In this document: positions 32,140 through 42,801 of the stretch, in pieces
Layout of the letters: each line of letters opens with the position of its first letter
Numbering within the stretch: the stretch's first letter is position 1
Assembly: GCA_030374805.1 (NCBI GenBank)
Contig: JARGSG010000225.1
Coordinates: 1 to 64,000 of the forward strand
Origin: Gracilaria gracilis
Lineage: Eukaryota > Rhodophyta > Florideophyceae > Gracilariales > Gracilariaceae
Length of the DNA: 64,000 bases
Direction of reading: 5' to 3'
Position numbers and translations under genes: made by a program
Notes under the pieces: generated by a model
Databases searched by the model: none
Seen by the model: only the letters and a program-made list of their open reading frames with translations
What the model was told of the DNA's origin: nothing

Positions 32140-33570
32140 TTACTTTGTGCTACCGATACTACGTCGTAAAAATAATAAAAACGTAGTTTTCATCATATTT
32201 GTGCCCAAATGCGCTGTTGCAACCAACCAACGGCAGAACACACTAACCTTGCGGTTGTGCGTCTCGCTGTCAGACCCAGCCGTTCTCAGCCTTGACTGCA
32301 GACGACGCTGACGTTTTTCACGATATTTCTTCTGTGAAAGACGTCTTTTCTTAATAGAATCCTCCCCAATAGTGTAGAGCCTGTCCTTAACCTTTCCATA
32401 AAACTCTGAATCTTTCGCTCCAAGAGGATGACGCTTAATATGAGCATTTGTTAGTCCACAACACAGAATAAAAATTGAATCATAGAGTTTCTCATTCCAA
32501 CGATACTTCAAAGAAAGAATAGACCACAAACCACATAGCCTTCCAAAAAATTTCTCCACAATGATGCGATCAGAAGAAATTCTTTTGTTTTCCAAATCAT
32601 CTTCTCTAGATAGACGTCCTAGCCTAGGACACTTTTTTGGATGAATTGCCCTACAAAAATCCTTTGCTCCTTGATACCCTTTATCCAGAAGAACCCCCCA
32701 AAACTCTTCATATTCTTCGCATAGAATTCCTGTATCCGCTATTTCCATTTCATCCTCAAACTTTTCCAGTGCCTCCTTATGAAAATTTTGAAAGCTCTGA
32801 TAAAAAATGTCAATATCAGAGGTTGATCCACAAGAATGTGAAGTGACAAAAACTGCCATACCATTGGGAAGAACAGATACCTCTTTTTTGTATCCGTATA
32901 ATTTGTGCTTTTTGCTAAAGTATTTCTTTGCCTCTTCCAAATTTCCTCCGGGTCTATTTGTCTGCTGTAATGTGACATCTGTGGCGTAATAGGCGTACTT
33001 GTAGCGGGAAAACATTTTTTTTTCCCTCACGAGGCGCTTCATTGGCCACTTGTTCAATTCGTCCAAAACTAATATTTTATATACATGCAGCAAAAGCATG
33101 TATATATATTTAGTTATCATTCTCTCAAATGTTGGAGTTTTGAAATTAAAAATATTCGCGAGAAAATCCCATCGGCAACCATGTTTCAGCACTGTTAAAC
33201 ACATGAAAAAGGCATCTTTCCCGGAGGCCTGAAATTTTTTTCCCCTTCCAACGTTCCAATTTTCGGATACATGCTTTTCAATTTGACTCCAAAAATTTTG
33301 AAATTCAACTGCAGAAAAATTGGTCATCTGGAGGATAGATTCGGACCCATTTTGGCTGTAAAATACATCAAATATGGGACTGTCAGAGTCATTTTCATCG
33401 TCTGAATTATCGCGATGTGAATGATTTGGAGCAGTTTCAAATGCCTGTTGTGTGGCATACGCGGTGTCGGCCAGCCATTCGAGGGCGTTCGCTGCAAACT
33501 CAGAGCTAACTGTCGCCATTTTGTTGAACAGAACGGTTGTGCACAAGACTTTCGATGAATTTCTGGTCAT
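32140..33570 (-). CDS. DDE_4-type transposase of transposon A
   Basis: The 476-residue reading starts at the ATG at 33570; a second in-frame ATG at 33519 gives 459 residues. The DDE catalytic triad can be placed at YATDVTLQQ (first Asp), LLDKGYQGA (second Asp) and RIIVEKFFGRL (Glu). KYFSKKHKLYGYK and GSTSDIDIFYQS are the family's conserved intervening blocks. The N-terminus has an acidic, disordered stretch (DNSDDENDSD) before a helical region. The C-terminus has a basic KKRRLSQKKYREKRQRRLQ patch. Closely related but distinct from the B and C transposases. No stop interrupts it, unlike B and C, so it may be active. Confidence 0.85.
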   Translation of the reverse strand: MTRNSSKVLCTTVLFNKMATVSSEFAANALEWLADTAYATQQAFETAPNHSHRDNSDDENDSDSPIFDVFYSQNGSESILQMTNFSAVEFQNFWSQIEKHVSENWNVGRGKKFQASGKDAFFMCLTVLKHGCRWDFLANIFNFKTPTFERMITKYIYMLLLHVYKILVLDELNKWPMKRLVREKKMFSRYKYAYYATDVTLQQTNRPGGNLEEAKKYFSKKHKLYGYKKEVSVLPNGMAVFVTSHSCGSTSDIDIFYQSFQNFHKEALEKFEDEMEIADTGILCEEYEEFWGVLLDKGYQGAKDFCRAIHPKKCPRLGRLSREDDLENKRISSDRIIVEKFFGRLCGLWSILSLKYRWNEKLYDSIFILCCGLTNAHIKRHPLGAKDSEFYGKVKDRLYTIGEDSIKKRRLSQKKYREKRQRRLQSRLRTAGSDSETHNRKVSVFCRWLVATAHLGTNMMKTTFLLFLRRSIGSTK

Positions 33571-33604
33571 CGACACTTCTTTGTGCGCGACCGTTTTGGT
33601 TCTG

Positions 33605-33809
33605 CGCAGAGACTGAGTAACTACTTTGGTTTCTCAGTCTCTGCGAATGCTACATGTATATGTGCATTGACACAGTCATACGCGTTTGACTGTGTCATTG
33701 CTGCTGAAGCTGATACGCAATTCAAAAGTCTCGTCTGCAACTTTTGAATTGAGTATCAGCTTATGTACATTGTCAATCGAGGAAACACGTTACTGTTTCC
33801 TCGATTGAC
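33605..33809. repeat. Four tandem hairpins upstream of the transposase of A
   Basis: Four inverted repeats follow one another. 33605-33645 has 13-bp perfect arms (CGCAGAGACTGAG). 33668-33697 has 11-bp perfect arms (TGACACAGTCA). 33707-33762 has 23-bp arms with one mismatch around a 10-base loop. 33772-33809 has 16-bp perfect arms (GTCAATCGAGGAAACA) around a 6-base loop. They fill the space between the transposase start and the right terminal repeat. No comparable structures exist at the other end of A. Confidence 0.9.
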
Positions 33810-34103
33810 TTCATTTTTGCGATGGTGTACACTATTTTAATTGGAGCTCTATTGAATTGGGTAACAATGGTTGCGACATATTTTTTTCGTTGCACTTCCA
33901 CGTTGTAAACTCAATTCAAGTGCTACGTAAACAGTAATTGCGTAACTAGATGCAAGTCGTTTGTGACCACAAGTATTCATTAGGAATAAGGCAGTCTTTG
34001 GGTATAAAGCTTGTCTCCCCCGATCAAAGAAACTACAGAATGGTTTATAGAGGCAAGAAATTCTCATTGACCAAACATCTTGCTCACACAGTTCCTTTCT
34101 ATC

Positions 34104-34596
34104 ATGCCTGAACTATCTCCACTTTCCTCGCACAACATCCGCACCGCTTTAGAGCTTTTAACTCACTCGCGTTTGGCAAGGGAGACAGACCTCAACCGCT
34201 TTAACTCCGATCCTGACATCACCGATAGCGACGAAAAGGCGGATTCACAATCTTCAATTTACGACTCATTTTTTAGAGATATTGGATCCGCCACAATTCT
34301 GGAAATGTCAAACTTTTCTTCAAACAAATATGATGCCCTATGGAATGGCATTAAAGCAAATGTTCGTCATCTGTGGGATACAGGCCGTAGTCGTCAATAC
34401 CAATACGCACCAAAGAATATAATCTTTATGACACTTGTCTCACTAAAACACGGTAATTCCTGGGATTTTTTAGAAAGGATGTTCAAAATTAAGAACCGAA
34501 TTTCAAACGTATGGTGACAAAGTTCGTTTTGTGTGTGTCAGATTCTTTGACGCAGACATTTGTTTATGATTTGGATGCAAAATACAGTGTGAGTAA
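34104..34596 (+). pseudogene. Transposase of B, 5' part
   Basis: Reading from the ATG at 34104 gives the N-terminal domain (MPELSPLSSHNI, DPDITDSDE, LEMSNFSS), near-identical to C. A frameshift near 34490-34515 ends the frame. The gypsy insertion at 34597 cuts it after a VYDLDAKYSV-type block. It continues at 46190. Confidence 0.85.
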
Positions 34597-35103
34597 TGTA
34601 GTACAATGAGACGTCAATGGGTTGGTGCCACGTGGGCCTACTGGTGCGCCTTACTGGCTGCACTGTACCCAATTGGTATTCTGTATTTTATAATTTCTAA
34701 TTTCTAATTTATGGTCTAGGATAGTTTAGCATTGCTGGCCCATGACAGTAGGTCATGGGCACAGCCGATGACGTCATGCCCGCATGGGAGATCGGTGTAG
34801 GTGCACCTTGTATATATTGTGGTGCACCTCGCCTTCCCCCTCGAGTATTGTAAAGTCAGGCACCACTAGGGCAGTAACTATACCATCTTGGTCACTTGCT
34901 ACTCTATTACTATTCAGGTTTTACCGCGCGTCGACGTCTACTACCATACACCTACACGGTCTAGACTAGTTGCCCCGCCGTTTGCCCCTGCGGGTTTCAG
35001 GTGCCCTACTACCATATTGGTTGTGTGTTTTTCCCCTTAGGTTGAGCCCTCGCGCGCTCCCTCTACCAGGCGGACCCCACACCTTATCGTTATTTGTACG
35101 ACA
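34597..35103 (+). repeat. 5' LTR of element 2
   Basis: Starts TGTAGTACAA and ends TTGTACGACA, inverted termini with one mismatch. It includes TATATATT at about 34812 as a possible promoter element. Direct repeat of 45683-46189. Confidence 0.95.
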
Positions 35104-35106
35104 TTT

Positions 35107-35124
35107 TGGTCTCCCGACCTAGAA
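35107..35124 (+). other. tRNA primer binding site of element 2
   Basis: TGGTCTCCCGACCTAGAA, three bases after the LTR, identical to that of element 1. It overlaps a 16-bp palindrome (CCTAGAAGTTTCTAGG). Confidence 0.85.
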
Positions 35125-35241
35125 GTTTCTAGGTTTTTGTCGTACCTTTACTGGTGAACAGAAGACATTCGAAAGGATTCTGGAAGTTCACACACTTATT
35201 TGGTTTCGTAGGAATACTCGCGAAGCAATTGGATACCACTA

Positions 35242-37413
35242 TTGGTCACTATGGAAAGACCTACAATGATTACTCGTGGCTCTAGCGCGCCACCTAGCCA
35301 CAAGGGTTCTGCTGCGGCTTCGGCCGCTAAACCCATGCTGGACAATCCCGAGGAGCTGCTTCGGCAACCTCGGGCCGGAACCTCAAAGGATACGGGCACT
35401 CAGCCACCGTTAGCGCCTGAACCTAACAAGGATTTGCCGACAACGGTTGAGGACCTTTGGTCCCAATTGGAAGATCGAGCGAAAGCTCTTTTTACCGCTA
35501 CGGTTAATGAAGCTATGACCTCAATGGACATGGACGCCGTTACCCGCTTGGTGGTTGATCGAGCCGTGCACGAGCTCTCTCAACGCATACCTAAATTGGT
35601 TGAAACATACCTATTAACGGGTGCCCGGGAGCATATCTACCGAGTGGTTCAAGACCTTTGGTTTTCTGAAGGAATGGCGGAAGCCAAAACCCCTGGGGTG
35701 AATGTGGTTACTCGCATACCACGAGGGATCCCTGCCGGTTCTTCCGCACCAATCAAGCCATTTCCGGCCGATAGTGCGTACCTACAAGGTTTGAGGCAAG
35801 ATCAAGAGGGCCATATAGAGATGGGCCCTCGAGACGTGTACTTGCCACCCATTGGAGGTAACGTTCGAAAGGACACCAAGACTGGTGGACCTGAGGACGA
35901 TACGTCTGACCCAGAAGAGGGGCGACGAAGAAGAAACCGCAAGGGTAAAGAAAGGAGGAGGAAAAAGGGAAAGAATCGCGGCTACGACTCTGACCCCGAT
36001 TCCTCGAGCTCCGATACCGATACTGGTTCATCGTCGGATGATGACCGTAAAGGTAGACGCAAGAAGAAACCGAACAGGTTGGCGAAGAAGTCGTCAAAGA
36101 GAAACCGGAAAGGTAAGAAGAAACGGTACGAGTCGTCCGACTCGGATTCGGACACCGATACAACCCTAGAGGTGCGTTAGCCGCTGAACGATATGTTCAC
36201 CAAAGCGGTTGATTATAGGTCATATCGGTTAAGAAACCGATCCTCTGCTTACACCCAAGAGGTTGCGCAGAAGATCACCAAGCACCACAAGAAGCTCAGC
36301 TTCCAGATGGGTGATACTACCTTCACAGGTGATGATCCCATTGCGGTAATTGAGTTTCTACAGAAGTTCAAGATTGCATGTGACCAAAATGGTTTTTCCG
36401 AAGGCGCTGCCATGTGCTTATTCCAGTTTTACCTTAAAGGTCAAGCTTACCACTTGCTGCAAGGCAGGCTCCGTGGAAATACCCTGGCGGTTGATGAAGA
36501 AGGGACAGAGATGTTAGAGACGTACCCAGAAGTGGTTAATTTCATGTTGAAAACTTACGCTACCGATGAGGTTATCCAGGAAGGTTACGCTGAGGTGCAG
36601 GCCTATCACCAACGCTCCAGCCAAACCGAAATGGAATTCTCGTTAGGCCTTTGGAATCTGGCCACCCGATGCGGTAATGTCTTTACCACTAGTAGGTTGA
36701 AGTCGCTCTTTGCCGACAATGTTGACAAAGCGATCCGTTCGCAGGTACGCAATTACCTGGCGAACAACCGTAAGGTGGACTATAATGGGCTTGCCCGTTA
36801 TGCCCAGGGACTAGGCGACACTCTCCGTCACGGAAAGAAGCCGTCGGCGTCCCATACCTCAAAGGATAAACCGAAACGGTCAGGATTGGAGCTAGAAGAA
36901 AGCACTACCTCAGAGGGAGATTCGCTCATCCGCGTACCAACAGGAATAGCAGTTCATCTCGTGACTGCGCCGCAGGCTCAGTCACGAGCCACCTCCATTG
37001 GTAATTGGTCGTAGACAGTACCACCAGCTTCGGTAAGGTCGCCACCAAGTGCGGCGAGCACTCAACAAACCTCAACGGGTGGTTCGCAAGCATCTTCATA
37101 TGCTACAGCACCGACCAATCCGGTTACCCGACCTACCTCTATGGCAATTCGTGATCCCCAGACAGGTGGATTGGTTTGCTGGCTCTGTTTGTCGCCAGAC
37201 CATCTGGCGAACAGATGTGACAAAATACCCCCAGGGGTGCGCGAAAATCTGATCAGTGCCAGGCAGCAAAACCACCGTAACCTATATGGATCTGGAAAGA
37301 GGGTACAAGCTCAACCATCACCATCTCAGGTTCATCTCGCCGAGGAAACACCAATCTTGGAGAAGGACAGTCCCGCTCAGGAGGAGCAGGAAAACACCGA
37401 ACGGTTAGCGTAG
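35242..37413 (+). pseudogene. gag: Gag of element 2 with two in-frame TAG codons
   Basis: A single frame runs throughout and is interrupted by TAG at 36178-36180 and 37012-37014, then ends with TAG at 37411-37413. The first part has a Pro/Ser-rich head, a helical segment and a long basic/acidic low-complexity tail (KGKERRRKKGK, SDSDSDTD). The second is the capsid-like region with FTGDDPIAVIEFLQKF. The third has a CCHC knuckle, CWLCLSPDHLANRC. If the stops are read through, it would be one protein of about 720 residues. Pol lies in the -1 frame and overlaps the end. Confidence 0.85.
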
Positions 37414-37433
37414 GGGCCACCCCTAACCGTGAA

Positions 37434-40400
37434 TTGGAACGCCCGTCGATACCGGAACGGGAAACCTTAATGGTGGAAAAAGAAGAATCAGATGTACCCA
37501 ATGTGGTGTGTCTAATGAAGTACAATAACTATAAAGTTAATGCTTCAGTAAGCTTTCTAAATTACCCACAGGTCCCCGTTGCGTGTGTACTCGATACCGG
37601 CGCCGGTCCGAATGTGCTAAACGCTCGCGTCATACCCGATGCGGTCTTGCGGAACAATCAACCTGCCCCGACTATCAACCCGCTGGTGGACGCTAACGAG
37701 CGCCCACTGCACTTTAGAGGAGTGTTAACCACTGTGGTACAACTTGGAACCTTGAAGGTGAAGCTCAATTTCTTTGTGGTGGATCGTCTGGCGACAGACT
37801 GTATCCTCGGGACCAACTTTATTGACAGACATGTCAAGGCAATTTTGCCGGGGTCCCGAACGGTCGCTCTCCGTCAAGGTGGTCGTATTGCCATACTGGG
37901 TAATACGCAGACCAAAAATGGTTGGCGTAAGAAGCCGAGGTTCAATATACCCACCGAAACGGTTTCAAACAAGATACGGCTCACCAAATTGGTTTCAATT
38001 CCGGCTATGACCCAAATGGTAGTGAATGTCTCATGCGCAGTTCCAGGATTGGTAATGCTACAGAACCATCCTAGGTTGGCAGAAAGACATCTCGCCTTGA
38101 TGGCAAACGGGATTATCGACAACATCCCTAACCAATCCTTCAAGGTGTACTTGAGTAACTTTAGCAATTACATTGTTAAGTTACCCAAGAATACCACTAT
38201 TGGAATCGCATTGCCGGCACCACAAGGGATTTTCACGGTCTCACTTAATGGGTTGGGCGAGGTCGCCACCTCTAAGGAAGGGGGAGGAACAGATGCGCCA
38301 TACCCTGCATATGCGCCCCCGTTATCGACAAACACCAAAATGGAACAGAAGATCGCCAATACCTTTAAGGTTAGGGATCAGGAAAAGACTATGGAACTGG
38401 ACCCAGTGCGGAATTGGAGAGAGGAAGTCCAGATCGGTGCGGAGAACCAGGCTCTCCGAGACCGGATTCTCAGTCTCTTAGAAGAATTTGAACCCATGTG
38501 GTCGGGCCGGTTGGGCCAAATTGAGGCTACAGAGCACCATATTGATATGGTGCCTGGCTGGAAACCCATATACCAGCAGCCTTACCGTGCAGGTCCAAAA
38601 GCCCGGAAGGTTGAGCTCAATGAGGTCGAGAGAATGCTCCGTGAAGGTGTCATAGAACCAGCAAATGCGGACTGGGCCAGCCCTGTGGTTCTCGTCACAA
38701 AGAAGAATGATACCCGTATGCGGTTCTGTGTGGACTACAGAAGACTGAATAGTATGACCATTAGGAATTCGTACCCAATACCTAGAATGGACGAGTGTAT
38801 AGATTCGTTGGGCAACGCCAAGATCTTTACTACGCTCGATGCCAATTGTGGTTATTGGCAGGTACCTATCAGGGAAGACGACAAGGACAAAACTACGTTT
38901 ACTTGCCACGCTGGGTTATTCCGCTTTACGCGTATGCCCTTTGGGTTGCGGAATGTACCGGCTACCTTTCAGAGGGCGTTAGATATAATCCTTTCAAAGG
39001 TGAAGTGGAGAACCGCTCTGGTATACATCGACGATGTAATCATATATTCCAGAACGGTAGAGGAACATTTCCACCATGTTAGGGAAGCTTTGAACCGTTT
39101 GAGGGAATCTGGAGTAACGTTGAAGCTCCGCAAGTGCGAATTCTTCACCAAAGAGGTAGAATACCTTGGTCATATCATCAGCCCTGGGAGGTTAGAAGTG
39201 ACGCCGCGGAATATCCGGGCCGTGCAGGAGGCGAAGCCACCCACGTCCTAGACGGAAATCCGATCCTTTATAGGTTTGTGCAATGTGTACCGCCGGTTTA
39301 TCAAGGGATTTGCCAAGATAGCGGCTCCTCTCAACAGGAAGCTGCTGAAAGGTCAACCTACAAGGTTTGAATGTCTTACCAATGAGGAAATGGATGCGTT
39401 CGAGGCGCTGAAACATGCGCTCTTGACACCTCCCATCTTGGCATTACCCAAAGCTGGTTTACGATACACGTTGGATACTGACGCCTCGGACGCCCAAATT
39501 GGTTGTTGTCTTATGCAGGAGCAAGAAAATGGCGACAAACTACCTATAGGGTACTGGAGTCGTGCTTTCCACGCTGCAGAAAAGAACTACACAACAACCG
39601 AAAAGGAATGTCTGGCAGTGGTCTGGAGCATGTTGATGCTCCGTCCCTACCTATATGGTGAGAGGTTCACGCTTCGAACCGACCATGATGCCCTACGGTG
39701 GATACTGGGTCTGGCCGACGCATCAGGCAGACTTGCCCGATGGCGGTTACGACTTTCAGAGTTCGAGTATGACGTACAGTACCGTCCAGGTATCAAGCAC
39801 AATGTCGCAGACGCGATGTCTCGCATTACCACAGATGGTTTGGACACCGAGCCGGTAGAGGATGATATCCCATGCTTTACCATCTCTACCAACCCTGATG
39901 GTGATACCTTAGAAGGTTACTGGACTCTACCCGAAGAGGATACGTGGTTTAGTGATGCCATCGCTCGGGAAATACTCGCCCTCGAGGAAACAGACGTCAT
40001 GCCAATTACCCGCGACGAATTCCTGAGAGAGCAAGCAAACGATGTTTATTGCCGCTCTCTCATGGACCAAGTAGGTATGAAAGACTCGAACTTTGACGTC
40101 GACCGAAATGGTTTCCTGGTGAGGCGAGCTCTTATTGATGGTTCCCTTCAGAAGGTGGTGCCCAAGGTACTGCGCCCTCGGGTGCTGTACCTGGCCCACT
40201 ACCCAAGGCTATCAGGACACCCTGAAGGTACGAGAATGTACTACACCTTGAGGCAAGGGTACTACTGGCCACATATGGCTAATGATGTATATACCTTTGT
40301 AGGTCAATGTGAATCTTGCGTACGTACCCGTGGAGGTCTCCGGAAGCACAGGAAATACTTGAAGTTATTCTCTGCAGCGGGTCCTCTCGAGTTCGTCGCA

Positions 40401-41690
40401 ATAGACCTTCTGGGTCCATTACCAAAAATCACAAGGGGATATCAGTACATCATCGTAATCACCGACAGGTTCTCGAAGCTCACGCGAGCGATACCCTTGA
40501 AGGACACGAAATCGGCGACCCTCGCGGTGGCGTTCTTGAACAATTGGATCTACCCGTATGGTGCACCGCTTTATTTACTTACCGACAATGGTTCGAACTT
40601 AGCTTCGAAGTTCTTTGAAGCTGTTTGTAACCTCTTGGGTATTAAGCACTACTTCACTACTGCCTACCATCCGCAAACGAATGGGCAAGTGGAGCGCTTT
40701 AACCCAACACTGGTATCTAGGCTGCAACATTATACGGAAGAACACCAAACTGGTTGGGACGAGCTCGTGCAGCCCTTGACATATGCATATAACCTTCAGG
40801 TTCATCGAGCGACGCAAACTACGCCGTTCGATCTAATACTGTCAAGACACCCACCAGGTATTGTTGTTGAAGGGGACCCATTAGGACAAGAAGCCGCCGG
40901 AGCGCTCACACCGTCACAGGTCAAACGGAATACCCTTTTGAGGTTGAGACGTGCTCTCAAGTATGCTGAGAGCAAGCTCACAGCATCCCAGAAGCGGTAC
41001 AAGAAGGACTACGACCGAAATGTAACCCAAGTGGTAACGGCTACGCCGGGTCAATATGTCTTTATTGACCACCCCCCGAAAGGAGCTAAACCACGACCGG
41101 GTGATGAAGCTGATGATGAAGCTATTGATAGAGATATCAATTCTAAGCTTCTTCCGAAATCATCGGGACCTTTCAAGGTAGTTCGGTCGACCGACCACAC
41201 GGTAACGGTGAACCAAGATGGTGTAGAGAATACAATCTCTATTGACCGAATCACGGTTGCACCTCAAACGGTTCAGTCCAGGAAGGAACGCGGAGAATCC
41301 GCGCGTGACCCACAAGCGGTTGCCCTGAGGACTCAGCCCCGGGAAGACGGGACACCCATCGAGGTTAATGATGACGCACAGGGTGACGACCCAGACTACG
41401 TACCACCTGCGGGGATTACGGTTGCTCTTTCAGAGGAAACACCTACCCCTAGTGGTACCGATGCTCATCTAAACCAAAGTGGTGAGAGGATACCATCGCA
41501 GGTCTCTAATGAGTTCCCAGTGGAACGCCTTGTAGGTCATCGCCGTACCCAAGAAGGTCTGAAGTACACAGTACGTTGGTATGGCTGGGGCGCCGATGGT
41601 GACACTGCTGAGCCGCCCGCAGCCATACCACACCATTTCAGGGTAAGCTACTGGAACCGCAAAGGAGAGGACATGCCGAATGATGGGTAA
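37434..41690 (+). pseudogene. pol: Pol of element 2 (PR-RT-RNaseH-IN-chromodomain), one in-frame TAG
   Basis: The frame is open from upstream of 37368 to 41690 except for TAG at 39249-39251. Domains in order: protease LDTGAGPNVL (37590), reverse transcriptase with TTLDANCGYW and YIDDVI (38650-39050), RNase H with DTDASD and TEKECLAVVW (39470-39700), integrase HHCC zinc domain (40190-40330), integrase core with AIDLLGP, TDNGSN and VERFN (40400-40700), and a C-terminal chromodomain-like segment (YTVRWYGWG, 41560). The TAG aligns with Gln in element 1 (TQTELRSF). All visible catalytic residues are present, so the single stop is the only obvious lesion. Stop TAA. Confidence 0.9.
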
Positions 41691-42801
41691 ACCTTACAGG
41701 TAATGCAGTCCCCTAAGGAAGGGGGAAAAGCACATTGTAATGAGGAGTACCAAAGTCGGTTCGGACGCTCACCGGGAAGGTACAACCAGAAGGAAGCATT
41801 CCATGAGGGTACGTCCAAGGAGCGGTAGCGCTAAAGACGGACGCACCGTTGTACGCGCGCCGTTGCACACGCGCCATGCACTTGCGCGGCACGCGCGCGA
41901 ACCCGCACGGTGGACACATTCAAAAAATTGTATCTTTTTATTTGACGAGGCATACGCGCGCTGCTCGTGGCGCGCCGTGGGGAGTAACCGATTCGGTTTA
42001 CACTATTGTGTGTAGGGAGCGAGCAACGGCATGGTCAAAAGATCTAAGTATTTTGACCGTGCCGCGCTCCCGAATCGGCCATTCCCAGCCTCTGAAACCC
42101 CTTGGTTCCCGAGATACAGACCAAAAGGGTTTTCTCCGTTTTCACTACCATACGGAGGGGTAATTTTCCGGTCAAATATTTTGATTCGCCTTGCAAGTAA
42201 CCTCCAGGGTGAAACACCGCACGTGCGCCCATGCATGGTGAGAGGCCATTCAAACCAATCCAGGTACATTGCTGGCCACCGCGCGCAAGCGCGTGGCACA
42301 ACTTTTTACCTTATGGGAAGGCGAAACCGCTCGCTGCGCCGTACGAAGGCGCATCGAAGTACCAACGTGGTGAATCATACTACGAACACCAAAATGGCTC
42401 AGAATGGAGCTAAGTCACCTCCTGGAACTTATCTACACGGAATTAACCGTCACCCATCGTGGTACGCTGGTCTAAGGAGGGGGGAGGAGAGTTTCAAAAC
42501 CTAATTGGAGATGCGCAGAGCTAAGGAAGGGGGAGCTGTTTTCGAGCTTCCTCCCTTGCTACGCACCGCACCTCAAAGGAAACTGGAACCTACCATGGAA
42601 ACGCATAACATGTAAGTTTACTTGAAGAGTAACACCAATAGGGATGCAGGAGCAACGTGGCTCAAGCACAGACCCAAGTGGATACGACAATCAACCTGAT
42701 GGGTGAGTGGCAAAGTGAGGCCCCGAGGAGCCTCCAGCTGAGGATCCCCGACCCGGAGTGGTGTTCTGATGGGCTCCCGGCCAAGGCTGGAAGAGATGAG
42801 C
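41691..42801. other. Spacer between pol and the antisense gene of element 2
   Basis: No convincing coding sequence. It carries three copies of a CTAAGGA(A/G)GGGGG(A/G) purine tract at 41713, 42472 and 42521. Short GCGCGC-rich stretches occur near 41850-41900. Part of the region may be the 3' untranslated end of the antisense transcript. Confidence 0.5.

Larger units (their letters stand above)
32048..33850 (-). mobile_element. DNA transposon A inserted in B
   Basis: Terminal inverted repeats of 21 bp share the pattern AG..CTCCA..TAAAATAGTG (17 of 21 identical), at 32048-32068 and 33830-33850. ATT flanks both sides (32045-32047, 33851-33853), and the empty site is seen in C near 48711. The 1.8-kb element carries one open transposase and four tandem hairpins. 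It appears structurally complete. Confidence 0.85.

Noticed and set aside
34784..34969. 61-codon frame in the LTR of element 2, repeated at 45870-46055
   Set aside because: Present only because the LTR is duplicated; no coding character.
37368..37413. Canonical -1 slippery heptamer at the gag-pol overlap of element 2
   Set aside because: Pol is in the -1 frame, but the nearest string (GGAAAAC) does not have the required three identical first bases, so no specific shift site is claimed.
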